Of a DNA stretch of 64,000 nucleotides, positions 1 through 9,187 are shown piece by piece. The notes below the pieces were generated by a model. The model saw only the letters and a program-made list of their open reading frames with translations, was not told where the DNA came from and ran no database searches. Made by a program: the position numbers and the translations under genes. Within the stretch, counting starts at the first letter, position 1. Every line of letters starts with the position of its first letter. Location of the stretch: contig PKTN01000005.1 of NCBI GenBank assembly GCA_002869185.1, forward strand, positions 310,001 to 374,000. Direction: 5' to 3'. This stretch comes from Denitrovibrio sp. (GTDB lineage: Bacteria; Chrysiogenota; Deferribacteres; Deferribacterales; Geovibrionaceae).

Positions 1-1
1 A

Positions 2-493
2 GCAGTGAACCTTAGTCTCAGACAATTTATGAAAAAGGACCTTGTCCCTTTTGTTAATAAATCAATTGCTGAATCCGGAATCAAAGATATGGGTTTTGAG
101 TTTGAAATCACAGAGAGCATCTTCACTGAAGACCTCTCCACTATCTCTAAAATAATGGCTGATATTAGTGACTTAAATATAAAATTTGCTATTGATGATT
201 TTGGTACTGGTTACAGCTCGATAGGTTATTTGAAAAAGATGCCTATTAGCACACTAAAAATTGATAGAAGCTATATCAACTCTATAGACCACGACCAAGA
301 GAACGAATCTATAGTCTCTTCTGTCATCCTAATGGCTAAAAGCCTAGGACTAACAGTTGTCGCAGAGGGAGCAGAGAAGAAAGAACAGGTTGATCTGCTT
401 AAGGCGATGGGTTGCAATATCGTTCAGGGATACTACTTTGGCAAACCTCTTCCAATAGAACATTTTAGGCAATTCCTTAAAGATTGGGAATAA
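2..493 (+). CDS. EAL-domain c-di-GMP phosphodiesterase, C-terminal part
   Basis: This is the 3' end of a gene that starts before the window. The visible 163 residues cover most of an EAL domain, which hydrolyses cyclic di-GMP to pGpG. The conserved blocks are present in order: VNLS, EITES (metal-binding Glu), DDFGTGYSS, LKIDRSYI (catalytic Lys), VVAEGAE and QGYYFGKP. All metal and catalytic positions I can check are kept, so the domain is probably active. The usual AEGVE is AEGAE here, a mild change. Sensor or GGDEF domains may lie upstream and cannot be seen. The gene ends with TAA, about 65 bases before murI. Confidence 0.9.
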   Translation, partial: AVNLSLRQFMKKDLVPFVNKSIAESGIKDMGFEFEITESIFTEDLSTISKIMADISDLNIKFAIDDFGTGYSSIGYLKKMPISTLKIDRSYINSIDHDQENESIVSSVILMAKSLGLTVVAEGAEKKEQVDLLKAMGCNIVQGYYFGKPLPIEHFRQFLKDWE

Positions 494-559
494 TCATATC
501 TTGCAGATTTGTCTTATCAAGGCTATTCTTCCGTCTTAGAATTTAATGAGGGTACAATT

Positions 560-1330
560 TTGGCGATCGGAATTTTTGACTCAGGAGTAGGTGGACTTAC
601 AGTTTATCAAAAGATTGCAGACCACTTCCCTAATCTTGACATACACTACCTCGGAGACACAGCGAGAGTTCCATACGGCAGCAGATCGAAAGAGACTGTA
701 ATCAACTATAGCCTTCAATGTGCTGGTTTCTTAATTGAAAACTTTGATATAGATACGATTGTTGTTGCCTGTAATACTGCTTCATCTTATGCAATTGACC
801 AGATCAAAGAGAAATATGGAGTTAACGTTATTGGGGTTGTGGAGCCTGGAGCAAAACTGGCTATTCAGACTACCTCTAATAACAGTATAGGCGTAATAGG
901 TACCAGAGCTACTGTAAGAAGTGAATCATACGTAACAGCATTAAAAAACATATATAATGAAATAACTGTTGAGCAGGTTGCTTGCCCCTTATTCGTTCCA
1001 ATCGTTGAAGAGATGCTTGTTGATACCGACATTGCAAAACAGGTAGTTAAGCACTATATAGACGGGCTATCGGCAACAGGCATAGACACACTAATATTAG
1101 GGTGCACTCATTATCCTCTTCTGAAAGAGACAATATCTAAAAGTTATCCAAATCTCAAAATCGTCGACTCGTCAGAGGCGATAATCGAATGTATAAATAA
1201 ATTAAACATAGATACCAACCAAAATGGAGTTAGAGAAATTTACCTAACAGATGAGTCACCTGCATTCGAAACACTTAAAAATGTTCTTGCTGGTGGTCTA
1301 ACATCAAAGAAAGCCATACTCTCTTGTTAA
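560..1330 (+). CDS. murI: Glutamate racemase
   Basis: MurI converts L-glutamate to D-glutamate for peptidoglycan precursors in the cytoplasm. The 256-residue protein has the family blocks FDSGVGGLTV, GDTARVPYGSRS, VVACNTASSYA (first catalytic Cys, about residue 71) and LGCTHYPLL (second catalytic Cys, about residue 182). I chose the TTG start at 560 because GAGGGT lies a suitable distance upstream and the protein then begins directly with the family N-terminus (AIGIFDSGVGG). An earlier start at 509 would add 17 residues that do not look like MurI. Its TAA stop overlaps the stop codon of the convergent regulator gene. Confidence 0.95.
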   Translation: MAIGIFDSGVGGLTVYQKIADHFPNLDIHYLGDTARVPYGSRSKETVINYSLQCAGFLIENFDIDTIVVACNTASSYAIDQIKEKYGVNVIGVVEPGAKLAIQTTSNNSIGVIGTRATVRSESYVTALKNIYNEITVEQVACPLFVPIVEEMLVDTDIAKQVVKHYIDGLSATGIDTLILGCTHYPLLKETISKSYPNLKIVDSSEAIIECINKLNIDTNQNGVREIYLTDESPAFETLKNVLAGGLTSKKAILSC

Positions 1331-2757
1331 ATATACTCCGCACAAAGCTCACCTAGCTTCTTAATAGCTCCCTCTATACGCGCATCCACAGGGTACCCAC
1401 AATTTAATCTCATACAGTTATTGTATTTATCTTGGGTCGTAAATATAGACCCTGGTGAAAATGATATCTTATTGGCCAAAGCTTTTCCAAGTAGGCTATA
1501 TGTATCAACCTGCTCAGGCAACTCAATCCACAGTACAAATCCACCCATAGGTGTTGAAACTTTGGTACCTTCTGGAAAATATTTTAAAACCTTAAGCGTA
1601 TAATTAGTAACTTGGTTCTTTATGGCGTTATTAAGCTTTCGAAGATGTCTAGGATATTTTCCTGATGCTAAGTAGTGTGCGATGGTTAGCTGAGAGACCT
1701 CATTTGAACCTAGCGAGCATGCCATTTTTTGCTTAATTATTTTATCATAATATCTACCCGGCTCGACCCAGCCTATACGAACACCAGATGAAAGTGTTTT
1801 CGAAAAAGATGATACATGGATGACATTTCCATCTTTGTCATATTTCTTGAGATTACTACCCCGCTTGCCATTAAATGCAAAATCACCATTTATGTCATCT
1901 TCTATTATTGGCACGTTAAACTTACTGCAAATCTCGACGATCTCCTTCTTTACATCTTCTGGGTAGCTATGCCCTAGAGGATTTACAAAATTTGGCTGAG
2001 TAAGAAAAGCCTTCACCCCGTATCTTTTTACAGCATGATAGAAGTCCTCTATATCCACACCATACTCAGGGCAGGTAGGTAGCTCCATAGCAAAAACCTT
2101 ACTAGTCTCAAGCAGATGCATGAAACCGAAATAACTAGGAGACTCCATCAATATAAGATCTCCAGGACTTGTCAAAGCTCTAAGAGCAAGTGACATCCCC
2201 TCTGATGCTCCGTTTGTAGCGATAATATTATCTGAATGGACATCATTACCGTTCATATTCATATAGTACGCTATCTGCTGACGAAAAAACTTGCTCCCCT
2301 TGGTGTCTCCATACTCAAGGCCAGCACAGTGATCCATATTAAGAACTTTTTTCATTATATTAATAAGCTCTTTGTGTGGTAACAAATCCATAGATGGGAT
2401 CGCACACCCAAGAGGAATAATCTCGGGATCAACCATTGCGTCCAGAATACTTTGGATACCATCACTTTTAGTTACCTGCACTGGTTCGGTGCTAGGCATT
2501 GTTTTTTTTATCTGTTCCCGTGGAATATATGTACCCTTTGAGACATAAAAACCTGACTGAGGTTTCGCCTCTAACATACCGACAGACTCTAATTCCATGT
2601 ATGCTTGCATAACAGTTGAAACAGATACAGCCTGATCTGTACTCATCTTCCTGAGTGAGGGCACTTTGTCTCCAGGTTGTAAAACCTCATTTTTCACCAT
2701 ATTAACAATAACATCCATCACTTGACGGAATTTAAAATCTTGCTTTAATTTTGTCAT
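1327..2757 (-). CDS. MocR/GntR-type regulator with aminotransferase domain
   Basis: The 476-residue protein is a MocR-family transcription factor. An N-terminal GntR winged helix (about residues 10-75, with GDKVPSLRKM and a recognition helix around VSVSTVMQAYMEL) is fused to a fold-type I aminotransferase domain (about 110-475). The PLP-binding lysine is in SSFSKTLSSG, and the NPLGHSYP and GVRIGW blocks are present. In this family the aminotransferase part senses a PLP- or amine-related ligand rather than running a pathway reaction. It is divergent from a small DUF2917 gene, and the space between them holds repeated CTGTTAT motifs that are good operator candidates. A catalytic aminotransferase role cannot be excluded. 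Confidence 0.85.
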   Translation of the reverse strand: MTKLKQDFKFRQVMDVIVNMVKNEVLQPGDKVPSLRKMSTDQAVSVSTVMQAYMELESVGMLEAKPQSGFYVSKGTYIPREQIKKTMPSTEPVQVTKSDGIQSILDAMVDPEIIPLGCAIPSMDLLPHKELINIMKKVLNMDHCAGLEYGDTKGSKFFRQQIAYYMNMNGNDVHSDNIIATNGASEGMSLALRALTSPGDLILMESPSYFGFMHLLETSKVFAMELPTCPEYGVDIEDFYHAVKRYGVKAFLTQPNFVNPLGHSYPEDVKKEIVEICSKFNVPIIEDDINGDFAFNGKRGSNLKKYDKDGNVIHVSSFSKTLSSGVRIGWVEPGRYYDKIIKQKMACSLGSNEVSQLTIAHYLASGKYPRHLRKLNNAIKNQVTNYTLKVLKYFPEGTKVSTPMGGFVLWIELPEQVDTYSLLGKALANKISFSPGSIFTTQDKYNNCMRLNCGYPVDARIEGAIKKLGELCAEYI

Positions 2758-2767
2758 ACATCACCTA

Positions 2768-2819
2768 ACTGTTATGGTCACATTTCTATTTTTCTGTATC
2801 TGTTATGATAACTGTTATC
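2768..2819. promoter_or_regulatory. Candidate MocR operator: three CTGTTAT repeats
   Basis: The 102-base gap between the divergent MocR gene and the DUF2917 gene holds CTGTTAT three times in the same orientation (2769-2775, 2800-2806, 2812-2818). The last two overlap a perfect palindrome, GTTATGATAAC (2802-2812). MocR regulators are known to bind direct repeats in divergent promoters, so this is the likely operator. Binding is inferred. Confidence 0.5.
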
Positions 2820-2859
2820 CTCCTATATTACAATCAGAAAATATATGAGAGGCAGAGAC

Positions 2860-3120
2860 ATGACACTAAAAAAGGAAGTAACCCTAAACCGTTTCGAAAC
2901 AGCAGGTATTGACGGTCACAAGTCTGTCAGTATACTTTGCAACGAAGGCTCACTATGGATAACTGCTGGCAAGGGATTTGACGACATCGTCCTAAGAAAG
3001 GATCAGCAAATTAGTGTGATATCCAGAGGTAAGATAGTTATCGAGGCATTAGCGGACAGCCGAGCCTCTATCTTTACACGTCTCTCTTCACATAATATCG
3101 AAACTGCTAAACAGCTATAG
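2860..3120 (+). CDS. DUF2917-family small protein
   Basis: An 86-residue protein matching the small all-beta DUF2917 family in pattern. There is a core with SLWITAGKGFDDIVLRKDQQISV followed by a hydrophobic strand (GKIVIEAL). The biochemical function of the family is not known to me. I chose the ATG at 2860 because GAGAGG lies 7 bases upstream. An ATG at 2845 would add five residues. The gene is divergent from the MocR regulator and shares its repeat-rich promoter region, so it is the most likely target of that regulator. It is followed by a strong hairpin terminator and is probably monocistronic. Confidence 0.7.
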   Translation: MTLKKEVTLNRFETAGIDGHKSVSILCNEGSLWITAGKGFDDIVLRKDQQISVISRGKIVIEALADSRASIFTRLSSHNIETAKQL

Positions 3121-3160
3121 AATCAAACAGGAAAACCTCCTGATATCAAACGTAAACTGG

Positions 3161-3190
3161 GGCGCAAGGTAGTATCTTGCGCCTCTTTTA
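3161..3190 (+). terminator. Rho-independent terminator after the DUF2917 gene
   Basis: Perfect 8-bp stem GGCGCAAG / CTTGCGCC with a 7-base loop (3161-3183), followed by TCTTTTA. It lies 40 bases after the DUF2917 stop codon. Confidence 0.8.
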
Positions 3191-3238
3191 ATTTCTACCA
3201 TCAGCTTTTATGTTATAATTTATATTGTGGAGGCTGTT

Positions 3239-4063
3239 ATGGAAGAGCTCAAGAAACTACTAAAAAGATCAAAAACTGCTCTATTTCTGACAAGTGCAGG
3301 GATGAGTGCGGATTCAGGTATTCCCACATTTCGTGATAAAGAGGGATACTGGCGCAACTTTCCTATCTTTAAAGATAAGGGTATCCAAGCCGAAGAACTA
3401 GCCTCACCAGCATCATTTAGAACACAAGCACATCACAGCTGGGCATTTTATGAATGGCGTAGACGTAACGCCAGAGAGAACAGCCCTCACTACGGCTACC
3501 AAGTGATCAATGACTTAATCAAGAACTACTTCGAACATGCATTCATACATACAACCAACACAGATGGGTATCACATCATCTCTGGTCTCAACCCTGCCAA
3601 GGTTATGGAAGTGCACGGCTCAATGTGGAGGCTACAATGTATGCAAGGTCTAAACTGTCGCTATATATATAAAGATAACGAAGAGGTGCCTCTGTGTGAC
3701 CTTGACTACGAAACCATGACAGCGACCAACATGCCTTATTGCCCAGAGTGCGGGTCTTTACTTCGTCCACATGTTCTTATGTTTGGAGACTGGGAATATA
3801 TTGAGCACGAAGATCAGTATAGTAATTTTCAAAAATTTATAACCAATACTGGAATCCCAGATGTTATTTTTCTTGTTGGCTCTAGCAGTCAGATCCCCAC
3901 CAATGACTATATTGCACAAAAACTTCAAGACAGAGGCTCAACAATAGTGACCATCAATCCAGACCTCTCTTCCACAAGAGTTTGCAAGCCAGATATCTTC
4001 ATCCAAAAAGGCGCTTTGGAAGCTTTTGAAGAGATCGAAGAGATAATCAGTAACATAAGCTAG
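3239..4063 (+). CDS. Sir2-family NAD-dependent protein deacetylase
   Basis: A 274-residue sirtuin-like protein, expected to remove acyl groups from lysines using NAD+. It shows a variant NAD-binding block (TSAGMSADSGIPTFR in place of GAGxSxxSGIPxFR), TTNTDG in place of the common TQNID, the catalytic-His block EVHGSMW and a zinc ribbon (LQCMQGLNC and CPECG). The EGYWRNFP segment and TNTDG-type motif place it in a bacterial subgroup distinct from CobB. The ATG at 3239 has GGAGG six bases upstream. Its proximity to the heat-shock operon is probably incidental. Activity is likely but not certain because of the changed glycine motif. Confidence 0.8.
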   Translation: MEELKKLLKRSKTALFLTSAGMSADSGIPTFRDKEGYWRNFPIFKDKGIQAEELASPASFRTQAHHSWAFYEWRRRNARENSPHYGYQVINDLIKNYFEHAFIHTTNTDGYHIISGLNPAKVMEVHGSMWRLQCMQGLNCRYIYKDNEEVPLCDLDYETMTATNMPYCPECGSLLRPHVLMFGDWEYIEHEDQYSNFQKFITNTGIPDVIFLVGSSSQIPTNDYIAQKLQDRGSTIVTINPDLSSTRVCKPDIFIQKGALEAFEEIEEIISNIS

Positions 4064-4093
4064 TAATTCTTACGTTTCTTAGTCAAAAAACTC

Positions 4094-4122
4094 TTGACAC
4101 CTTATACCTGAATTCTTATTCT
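4094..4122 (+). promoter_or_regulatory. Sigma-70-type promoter of the hrcA operon
   Basis: TTGACA (4094-4099), a 17-base spacer and TATTCT (4117-4122) form a near-consensus promoter. The predicted transcription start falls at the left arm of the CIRCE element, the usual layout for HrcA repression. Confidence 0.75.
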
Positions 4123-4129
4123 ATTCCTG

Positions 4130-4156
4130 TTAGCACTCATCACCATCGAGTGCTAA
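4130..4156. promoter_or_regulatory. CIRCE operator (HrcA binding site)
   Basis: Perfect inverted repeat TTAGCACTC-N9-GAGTGCTAA, identical to the CIRCE consensus, just downstream of the -10 box and about 55 bases before hrcA. HrcA binds CIRCE and represses the operon until misfolded protein titrates GroEL or DnaK. Confidence 0.97.
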
Positions 4157-4211
4157 TAAAGACAATAATGCGTATCTTCACAAATTAGTTACACTTTAAG
4201 AGGTGTCAGGT

Positions 4212-5252
4212 TTGAGCTCACTGAATGAAAGAGAAGAGATAGTTCTTAAAACAATTATTGATGAATTTGTTCAAAATAATGAGCCAGTAGGGTCTCGCTT
4301 CATCTCAAAGACCGGCATGCTTAAGCTTGGAGCGGCTTCGATACGCAATATAATTAGCGATCTAGAAGAGAAGGGCTACATTATGCAGCCACACACCTCC
4401 TCAGGTCGTGTCCCTTCAGACGAAGGCTATAGATACTACATAGATAAGCTTGTCACTTTTGATGCTGGCAACGCAGACATTATAGAAGCTCTCAAGGCGG
4501 ACTGTAATGCAGACAATATCAGTGGTGTCCTTAAAAAAGTGAGTGACAACCTCGGAAGGCTAACAAGCTCTGTAGGTTTTGTTATCTCACCAAAACTAAA
4601 TACTATGCTCCTTAAGCACATAGAATTCGTAAGGCTCAATGCAACAACTGTCTTAGCTGTTGTAGTTGCGAAGACTGGTATAGTGCATAACGTAATGTTT
4701 GATGTAGACCCATCCATAAGTGAATCTGAACTTACTCAAGTGAGTAACTATCTTAACCATCACTTCCAAAACAAAAGCCTGATGGAAGTTAAGACAAAGA
4801 TTATGGATGAGATGAAGACTGATAAGGCGAAGATGGATCATCTATTCCGCAATGTATCGACTATGGCGGAGGCTATCTTTTCAAAGAGTAGCGGTGATTC
4901 AGATATTATAGTTAGCAGTACCTCAGGTATTTTAAGCCTTCCTGAGTTTACTGATGTTAAGACACTAAAAGGCTTGGTTGATACTTTCGAAGAAAAAAAA
5001 TTCATCTTTGACGTTCTTGATAAATGTCAGAACGAAAAGGGTGTAAATATATTTGTTGGTTCAGAGATAGGAAGGGAAGAGATATCCGAGCTAGGTCTTG
5101 TTACCAAAACATACAACAGGGACGGCAACGTCATAGGTATGCTTGGCATCATCGGACCTAAGCGTATGAGATACTCTGATGTAGTCTCTGTGGTGGACTG
5201 CTCTGCGGAGATAGTCTCAGGTATACTTGGCAAATTCATTGAGAATAAGTGA
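4212..5252 (+). CDS. hrcA: Heat-inducible transcription repressor HrcA
   Basis: HrcA represses heat-shock operons by binding CIRCE, and a perfect copy stands just upstream. The protein (about 346 residues) has the N-terminal winged helix with VGSRFISK and AASIRNIISDLEEKGYIMQPHTSSGRVPSDEGYRYY, the family hallmark, then the GAF-like and dimerisation parts ending in GMLGIIGPKRMRYSDVVSVVD. A TTG at 4212 has AAGAGG eight bases upstream. A GTG at 4203 is the alternative but its ribosome site would be too close. It is the first gene of hrcA-grpE-dnaK-dnaJ and is autoregulated. Confidence 0.95.
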   Translation: MSSLNEREEIVLKTIIDEFVQNNEPVGSRFISKTGMLKLGAASIRNIISDLEEKGYIMQPHTSSGRVPSDEGYRYYIDKLVTFDAGNADIIEALKADCNADNISGVLKKVSDNLGRLTSSVGFVISPKLNTMLLKHIEFVRLNATTVLAVVVAKTGIVHNVMFDVDPSISESELTQVSNYLNHHFQNKSLMEVKTKIMDEMKTDKAKMDHLFRNVSTMAEAIFSKSSGDSDIIVSSTSGILSLPEFTDVKTLKGLVDTFEEKKFIFDVLDKCQNEKGVNIFVGSEIGREEISELGLVTKTYNRDGNVIGMLGIIGPKRMRYSDVVSVVDCSAEIVSGILGKFIENK

Positions 5253-5262
5253 GGAATTATAG

Positions 5263-5814
5263 ATGGAAGAGATTAAAGACGAAAATGAGCAACAACCTAC
5301 TAGTGAAGAGGTTGAAACGGAAGTAGTAGAGGAGAAGGATGAACTAACTATCCTTCAGGAGCAGAACATACGCCTTCTTGAGCAGATGAATGAAGCTAAG
5401 GATAATGAGCTCCGTACGTTGGCAGAGATGGAGAATGTTCGTAAAAGACTCGTTAAAGAGTTCGACGACAAGCTCAAATACTCTAACCAGAACCTTATCG
5501 CAGGGCTTTTTCCTGTTATGGACAACTTTGAGACTGCGCTAGACCACATCAACCCTGAAGCACCTGTTGAATCACTAAAAGAGGGTGTAGAGCTTACGCT
5601 TAAGCAGATGAGAGAAGTGCTTGAAAAGAACGGACTTGAAGAGATAGAGCTAAATATTGGAGATGAGTTTAATCCTCTCTTCCACGAAGCTCTCATGGTA
5701 GAAGCATCAGATGAATATGACAATAACTCTGTACTTATGATTCTCCAGAAGGGTTACAAGCTACACGGTAGAGTTGTTCGTCCGTCGAAAGTAAAAGTGA
5801 ACAAGAAGGGTTAG
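5263..5814 (+). CDS. grpE: Nucleotide exchange factor GrpE
   Basis: GrpE releases ADP from DnaK. The 183-residue protein has an acidic N-terminal tail (EEIKDENEQQ..EEVETEVVEEKDE), a long coiled coil (about 25-90, with RTLAEMENVRKRL) and the C-terminal beta domain with FNPLFHEALMVE and GYKLHGRVVRPSKV. Length and order fit the family. It starts 10 bases after hrcA and lies 63 bases before dnaK, in one operon. Confidence 0.95.
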   Translation: MEEIKDENEQQPTSEEVETEVVEEKDELTILQEQNIRLLEQMNEAKDNELRTLAEMENVRKRLVKEFDDKLKYSNQNLIAGLFPVMDNFETALDHINPEAPVESLKEGVELTLKQMREVLEKNGLEEIELNIGDEFNPLFHEALMVEASDEYDNNSVLMILQKGYKLHGRVVRPSKVKVNKKG

Positions 5815-5877
5815 TAGACTGTCTACTCACTCGCATAACTATAGATTTAAATAAAAAACATATAAGGAGACAATTAA

Positions 5878-7809
5878 ATGGCTGGAACATCACAAAAAGT
5901 TATAGGTATCGACCTTGGTACTACTAACTCTTGCGTAAGCGTAATGGAAGGCGGTAAGCCAAAAGTAATCGCAAACGCAGAAGGAACTCTCACTACTCCA
6001 TCAGTAGTGGCTTTCACAGACACAGACAAACTTGTAGGTCAGCTTGCTAAAAGACAAGCGATCACAAACCCAGAGAACACTATCTTCTCTATCAAAAGAC
6101 TTGTTGGTCGTAAGATCGACGCTAAAGAAGTAAAAAAAGCTAAAGAAATCCTTCCATATGCAATCGTTGCATCAGACAACAAAGACGCATGGGTAGAGGT
6201 TAAGGGTAAAAAATACGCACCACAGGAAATATCTGCAATGATCCTTCAGAAACTGAAATCAACAGCAGAAGACTACCTCGGCGAAACAGTTACAGAAGCA
6301 GTTATTACTGTTCCTGCTTATTTCAATGATGCACAGCGTCAGGCTACTAAAGATGCTGGTAAGATCGCAGGGCTTAATGTTCAACGTATTATCAACGAGC
6401 CAACTGCTGCTGCTCTTGCTTACGGTCTTGAAAAAGACAACGATCACAAAATCGCTGTTTATGACCTTGGTGGTGGTACATTCGACGTATCTATCCTTGA
6501 GCTTGGTGACGGCGTATTCGAAGTTAAGTCTACTAACGGTGATACATTCCTCGGTGGTGACGACTTCGATATGAGAATAGTTGAATGGCTTATTGGTGAA
6601 TTCAAAAAAGAGAACGGCGTTGACCTTAAAAACGATAAAATGGCTCTTCAGAGACTTAAAGAGGCTGCTGAAAAAGCTAAACACGAACTTTCATCTTCAG
6701 GTGAAACAGAGATCAACCTCCCATTCATCACTGCCGATGCATCAGGTCCTAAACACCTTGTTGTTAAGCTCTCTAGAAGTAAGTTCGAGTCACTCGTTGG
6801 TGACCTCGTAGAGGAATCACTCAAACCTTGTAAACTCGCTCTTAAGGATGCTGGTCTTTCTGCTAGCCAGATCGACGAAGTTATCCTCGTTGGTGGTATG
6901 ACTAGAATGCCACTCGTACAACAAAAAGTTCAGGAATTCTTTAATAAAGAGCCACACAAAGGTATCAACCCAGATGAGGTTGTTGCTGTTGGTGCTGCTA
7001 TTCAGGGTGCTGTCCTTGCTGGTGACGTTAAAGACGTTCTACTTCTTGATGTTACTCCTCTTTCTCTAGGTATCGAGACACTCGGTGGAGTTATGACAAA
7101 AGTAATCACAAGAAACACAACAATCCCTGCACGTCAGTCACAGGTTTTCACAACTGCTGCTGACAACCAGACATCTGTTACTATCTCTGTTCTTCAGGGT
7201 GAGCGTGAAATGTCTAGCGATAACAAATCTATCGGACGTTTCGACCTTGTAGGTATCCCTGCATCACCACGTGGAATTCCACAGATCGAAGTATCTTTTG
7301 ATATTGATGCAAACGGTATACTTCATGTTGCCGCGAAAGATCAAGGTACTGGTAAAGAGCAATCTATCCGTATCACAGCATCAGGCGGTCTCTCAGATGA
7401 GGAGATCGAGAACATGGTTAAAGATGCTGAGATCAACGCTGAAACTGATAAGAAGAAGAAAGAACTTATCGAAGCTAAAAACCAAGCTGACACACTCATT
7501 TACTCTACTGAGAAATCTCTCACAGAGCATGGTGATAAAGTTGATGAGGCTACTAAGACTGCTATCGAAGAAGCACTTGCAGAGCTTAAAGAGAAATAAG
7601 CTGGTGAAGATGCAGAGGCTATCACTGCTGCTGTAGAGAAGCTTACTCAATCAGCACATAAACTTGCTGAAGAGATCTACAAAGATGCACAGGCACAAAA
7701 TGCTGCTGATGCAGAGGGTGCAGAGCAACCAGCAGGTGATGCAGAAGCTACTCCAGAAGATGTTGTAGATGCAGAATTCGAAGAAGTAAAAGACGAAGAT
7801 AAAAAGTAA
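5878..7809 (+). CDS. dnaK: Chaperone DnaK (Hsp70), interrupted by one in-frame TAA
   Basis: DnaK is the ATP-driven Hsp70 chaperone working with DnaJ and GrpE. The frame encodes the full ATPase domain ([45 protein letters not shown]), the linker [15 protein letters not shown], the substrate domain and most of the helical lid. Codon 574 (7597-7599) is TAA. The same frame then continues for 69 codons of typical DnaK lid and tail ([15 protein letters not shown], then [17 protein letters not shown]) to a TAA at 7807. Full length would be 643 positions. Without readthrough the product is a 573-residue DnaK lacking the end of the lid and the conserved acidic tail. Such a protein might keep partial activity. 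The ribosome site AAGGAGA is strong. Confidence 0.95.
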
Positions 7810-7824
7810 GACTTTAACAATACT

Positions 7825-7856
7825 GGCGGTGCAGTTATACTGTACCGCCCCTTTTT
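7825..7856 (+). terminator. Hairpin terminator between dnaK and dnaJ
   Basis: GGCGGTGCAG pairs with CTGTACCGCC around a TTATA loop (7825-7849), with one G-T mismatch or bulge, followed by CCTTTTTAAAT. It lies 15 bases after the DnaK stop, so it may attenuate transcription into dnaJ. Confidence 0.75.
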
Positions 7857-7929
7857 AAATTAAGAATAAGGCGATATATATAAAAATTTTGTATATATCG
7901 TTTTCTTTTTAACGAACGAGGATTTATAC

Positions 7930-9042
7930 ATGTCTAAAGATTACTACGGAACTCTGGGCGTAAACAAAAACGCTACAGAAGCAGAACTTAAAAAAGCATA
8001 TAGAAAAATGGCAATGCAGTATCACCCTGACAGAAACCCTGGTGACTCTGTTGCTGAAGAAAAATTTCGTGAAATAAATGAGGCGTACCAAGTACTCTCT
8101 GACGGAACAAAGCGTGCTCAATTCGACCAATATGGGCGTGTCTTTGACGAGAATGGCGGCTTCGGTGGCGGAGGCGGCGGTGGTGGTGAAACCATCTTTG
8201 AGGAATTTTTTGGTGACGTTTTTGGCGATTTCTTTGGTACCACTGGTAATACTAAAAGGAAGCGTAGACCACAGAAAGGTCAATCACTACAATACGATCT
8301 TGATATAACATTTATGGAAGCAGCTTTTGGCTGTGAAAAAGAGATAGAAATACCGACCACAGAGAACTGTGAGAGGTGTGATGGTTCTGGTGCTGAGCCA
8401 GGAGCAATGGAGACATGCCCTACATGTCATGGTTCTGGTACTGTTCAGCGTAGACAAGGTCTTTTTGCTATTAGCACACCATGTTCAAACTGTGGTGGTG
8501 CTGGTCAGGTTATAAAAGAGGTTTGTACAGAATGCCGTGGTGCTGGTACACACAGAAAGAACAGCAAGCTAAACATTAAAGTCCCTGCAGGTATCGAAAC
8601 TGGTATGACTCTCCGAGTAAACGGCAAGGGTAACGCTGGGATGAACGGTGGACCTAATGGTGACCTTTATGTTGAAGTTACTGTTATAGATCACGATTTC
8701 TTCCGCAGGGAAGGGCGTGAGATATTTGTAGAGCTACCTGTATCATTCGTAGATGCAATCATAGGTAAAGAGATAGAGATATCAACACTCGACGGTAAAG
8801 AAAAGCTTGAGATCAAAGCTGGAACTCAGCCTGGAGACAGGATAGTCCTTAAAGGGAAAGGGCTTCCAGATGTTCAAGGTTATGGCGTTGGTAACATGAA
8901 TATTGATATCAAAGTACTACTACCTACTAAACTTACTAAAGAACAAAAAGAGCTCCTTCAAAAATTTGACGGCGCTACTAACGATAAGAACTATTCTTCA
9001 CATAAATCCATATGGGACAAGATGAAGAATTTCATCAGCTAG
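7930..9042 (+). CDS. dnaJ: Chaperone DnaJ (Hsp40)
   Basis: DnaJ delivers substrates to DnaK and stimulates its ATPase. The 370-residue protein has the J domain (residues 1-70, with YHPDRNPGD carrying the essential HPD), a Gly/Phe-rich region (about 75-110), four zinc-binding CxxCxGxG repeats (CERCDGSG, CPTCHGSG, CSNCGGAG, CTECRGAG) and the two C-terminal barrels. All key residues are kept. It follows dnaK after a terminator-like hairpin. ATG at 7930 has CGAGGA upstream. Confidence 0.97.
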   Translation: MSKDYYGTLGVNKNATEAELKKAYRKMAMQYHPDRNPGDSVAEEKFREINEAYQVLSDGTKRAQFDQYGRVFDENGGFGGGGGGGGETIFEEFFGDVFGDFFGTTGNTKRKRRPQKGQSLQYDLDITFMEAAFGCEKEIEIPTTENCERCDGSGAEPGAMETCPTCHGSGTVQRRQGLFAISTPCSNCGGAGQVIKEVCTECRGAGTHRKNSKLNIKVPAGIETGMTLRVNGKGNAGMNGGPNGDLYVEVTVIDHDFFRREGREIFVELPVSFVDAIIGKEIEISTLDGKEKLEIKAGTQPGDRIVLKGKGLPDVQGYGVGNMNIDIKVLLPTKLTKEQKELLQKFDGATNDKNYSSHKSIWDKMKNFIS

Positions 9043-9149
9043 CAGCTGAAAGCTTATTTTGAGTTTTCGATGGTCGCCTGCTAGGATAATAAGGATTTTG
9101 CTACTATTAATATGATATAGTTAAGTGAAAGTTTTTGAATCGTTTCATA

Positions 9150-9169
9150 AGCTATAAAAATTTATAGCT
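9150..9169. repeat. Perfect inverted repeat upstream of argH
   Basis: AGCTATAAA, two bases, then TTTATAGCT: a perfect 9-bp dyad ending 18 bases before the argH start. It has no T-run, so it is not a terminator. It could be an operator or an mRNA leader hairpin. It does not resemble the ArgR box I know. Confidence 0.5.
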
Positions 9170-9187
9170 ATATTTCGGAGATAGATA

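Noticed and set aside
7393..7650. Long antisense open frames over dnaK and other well-expressed genes
   Set aside because: They have no family motifs and biased composition, and follow from codon bias of the real gene on the other strand.
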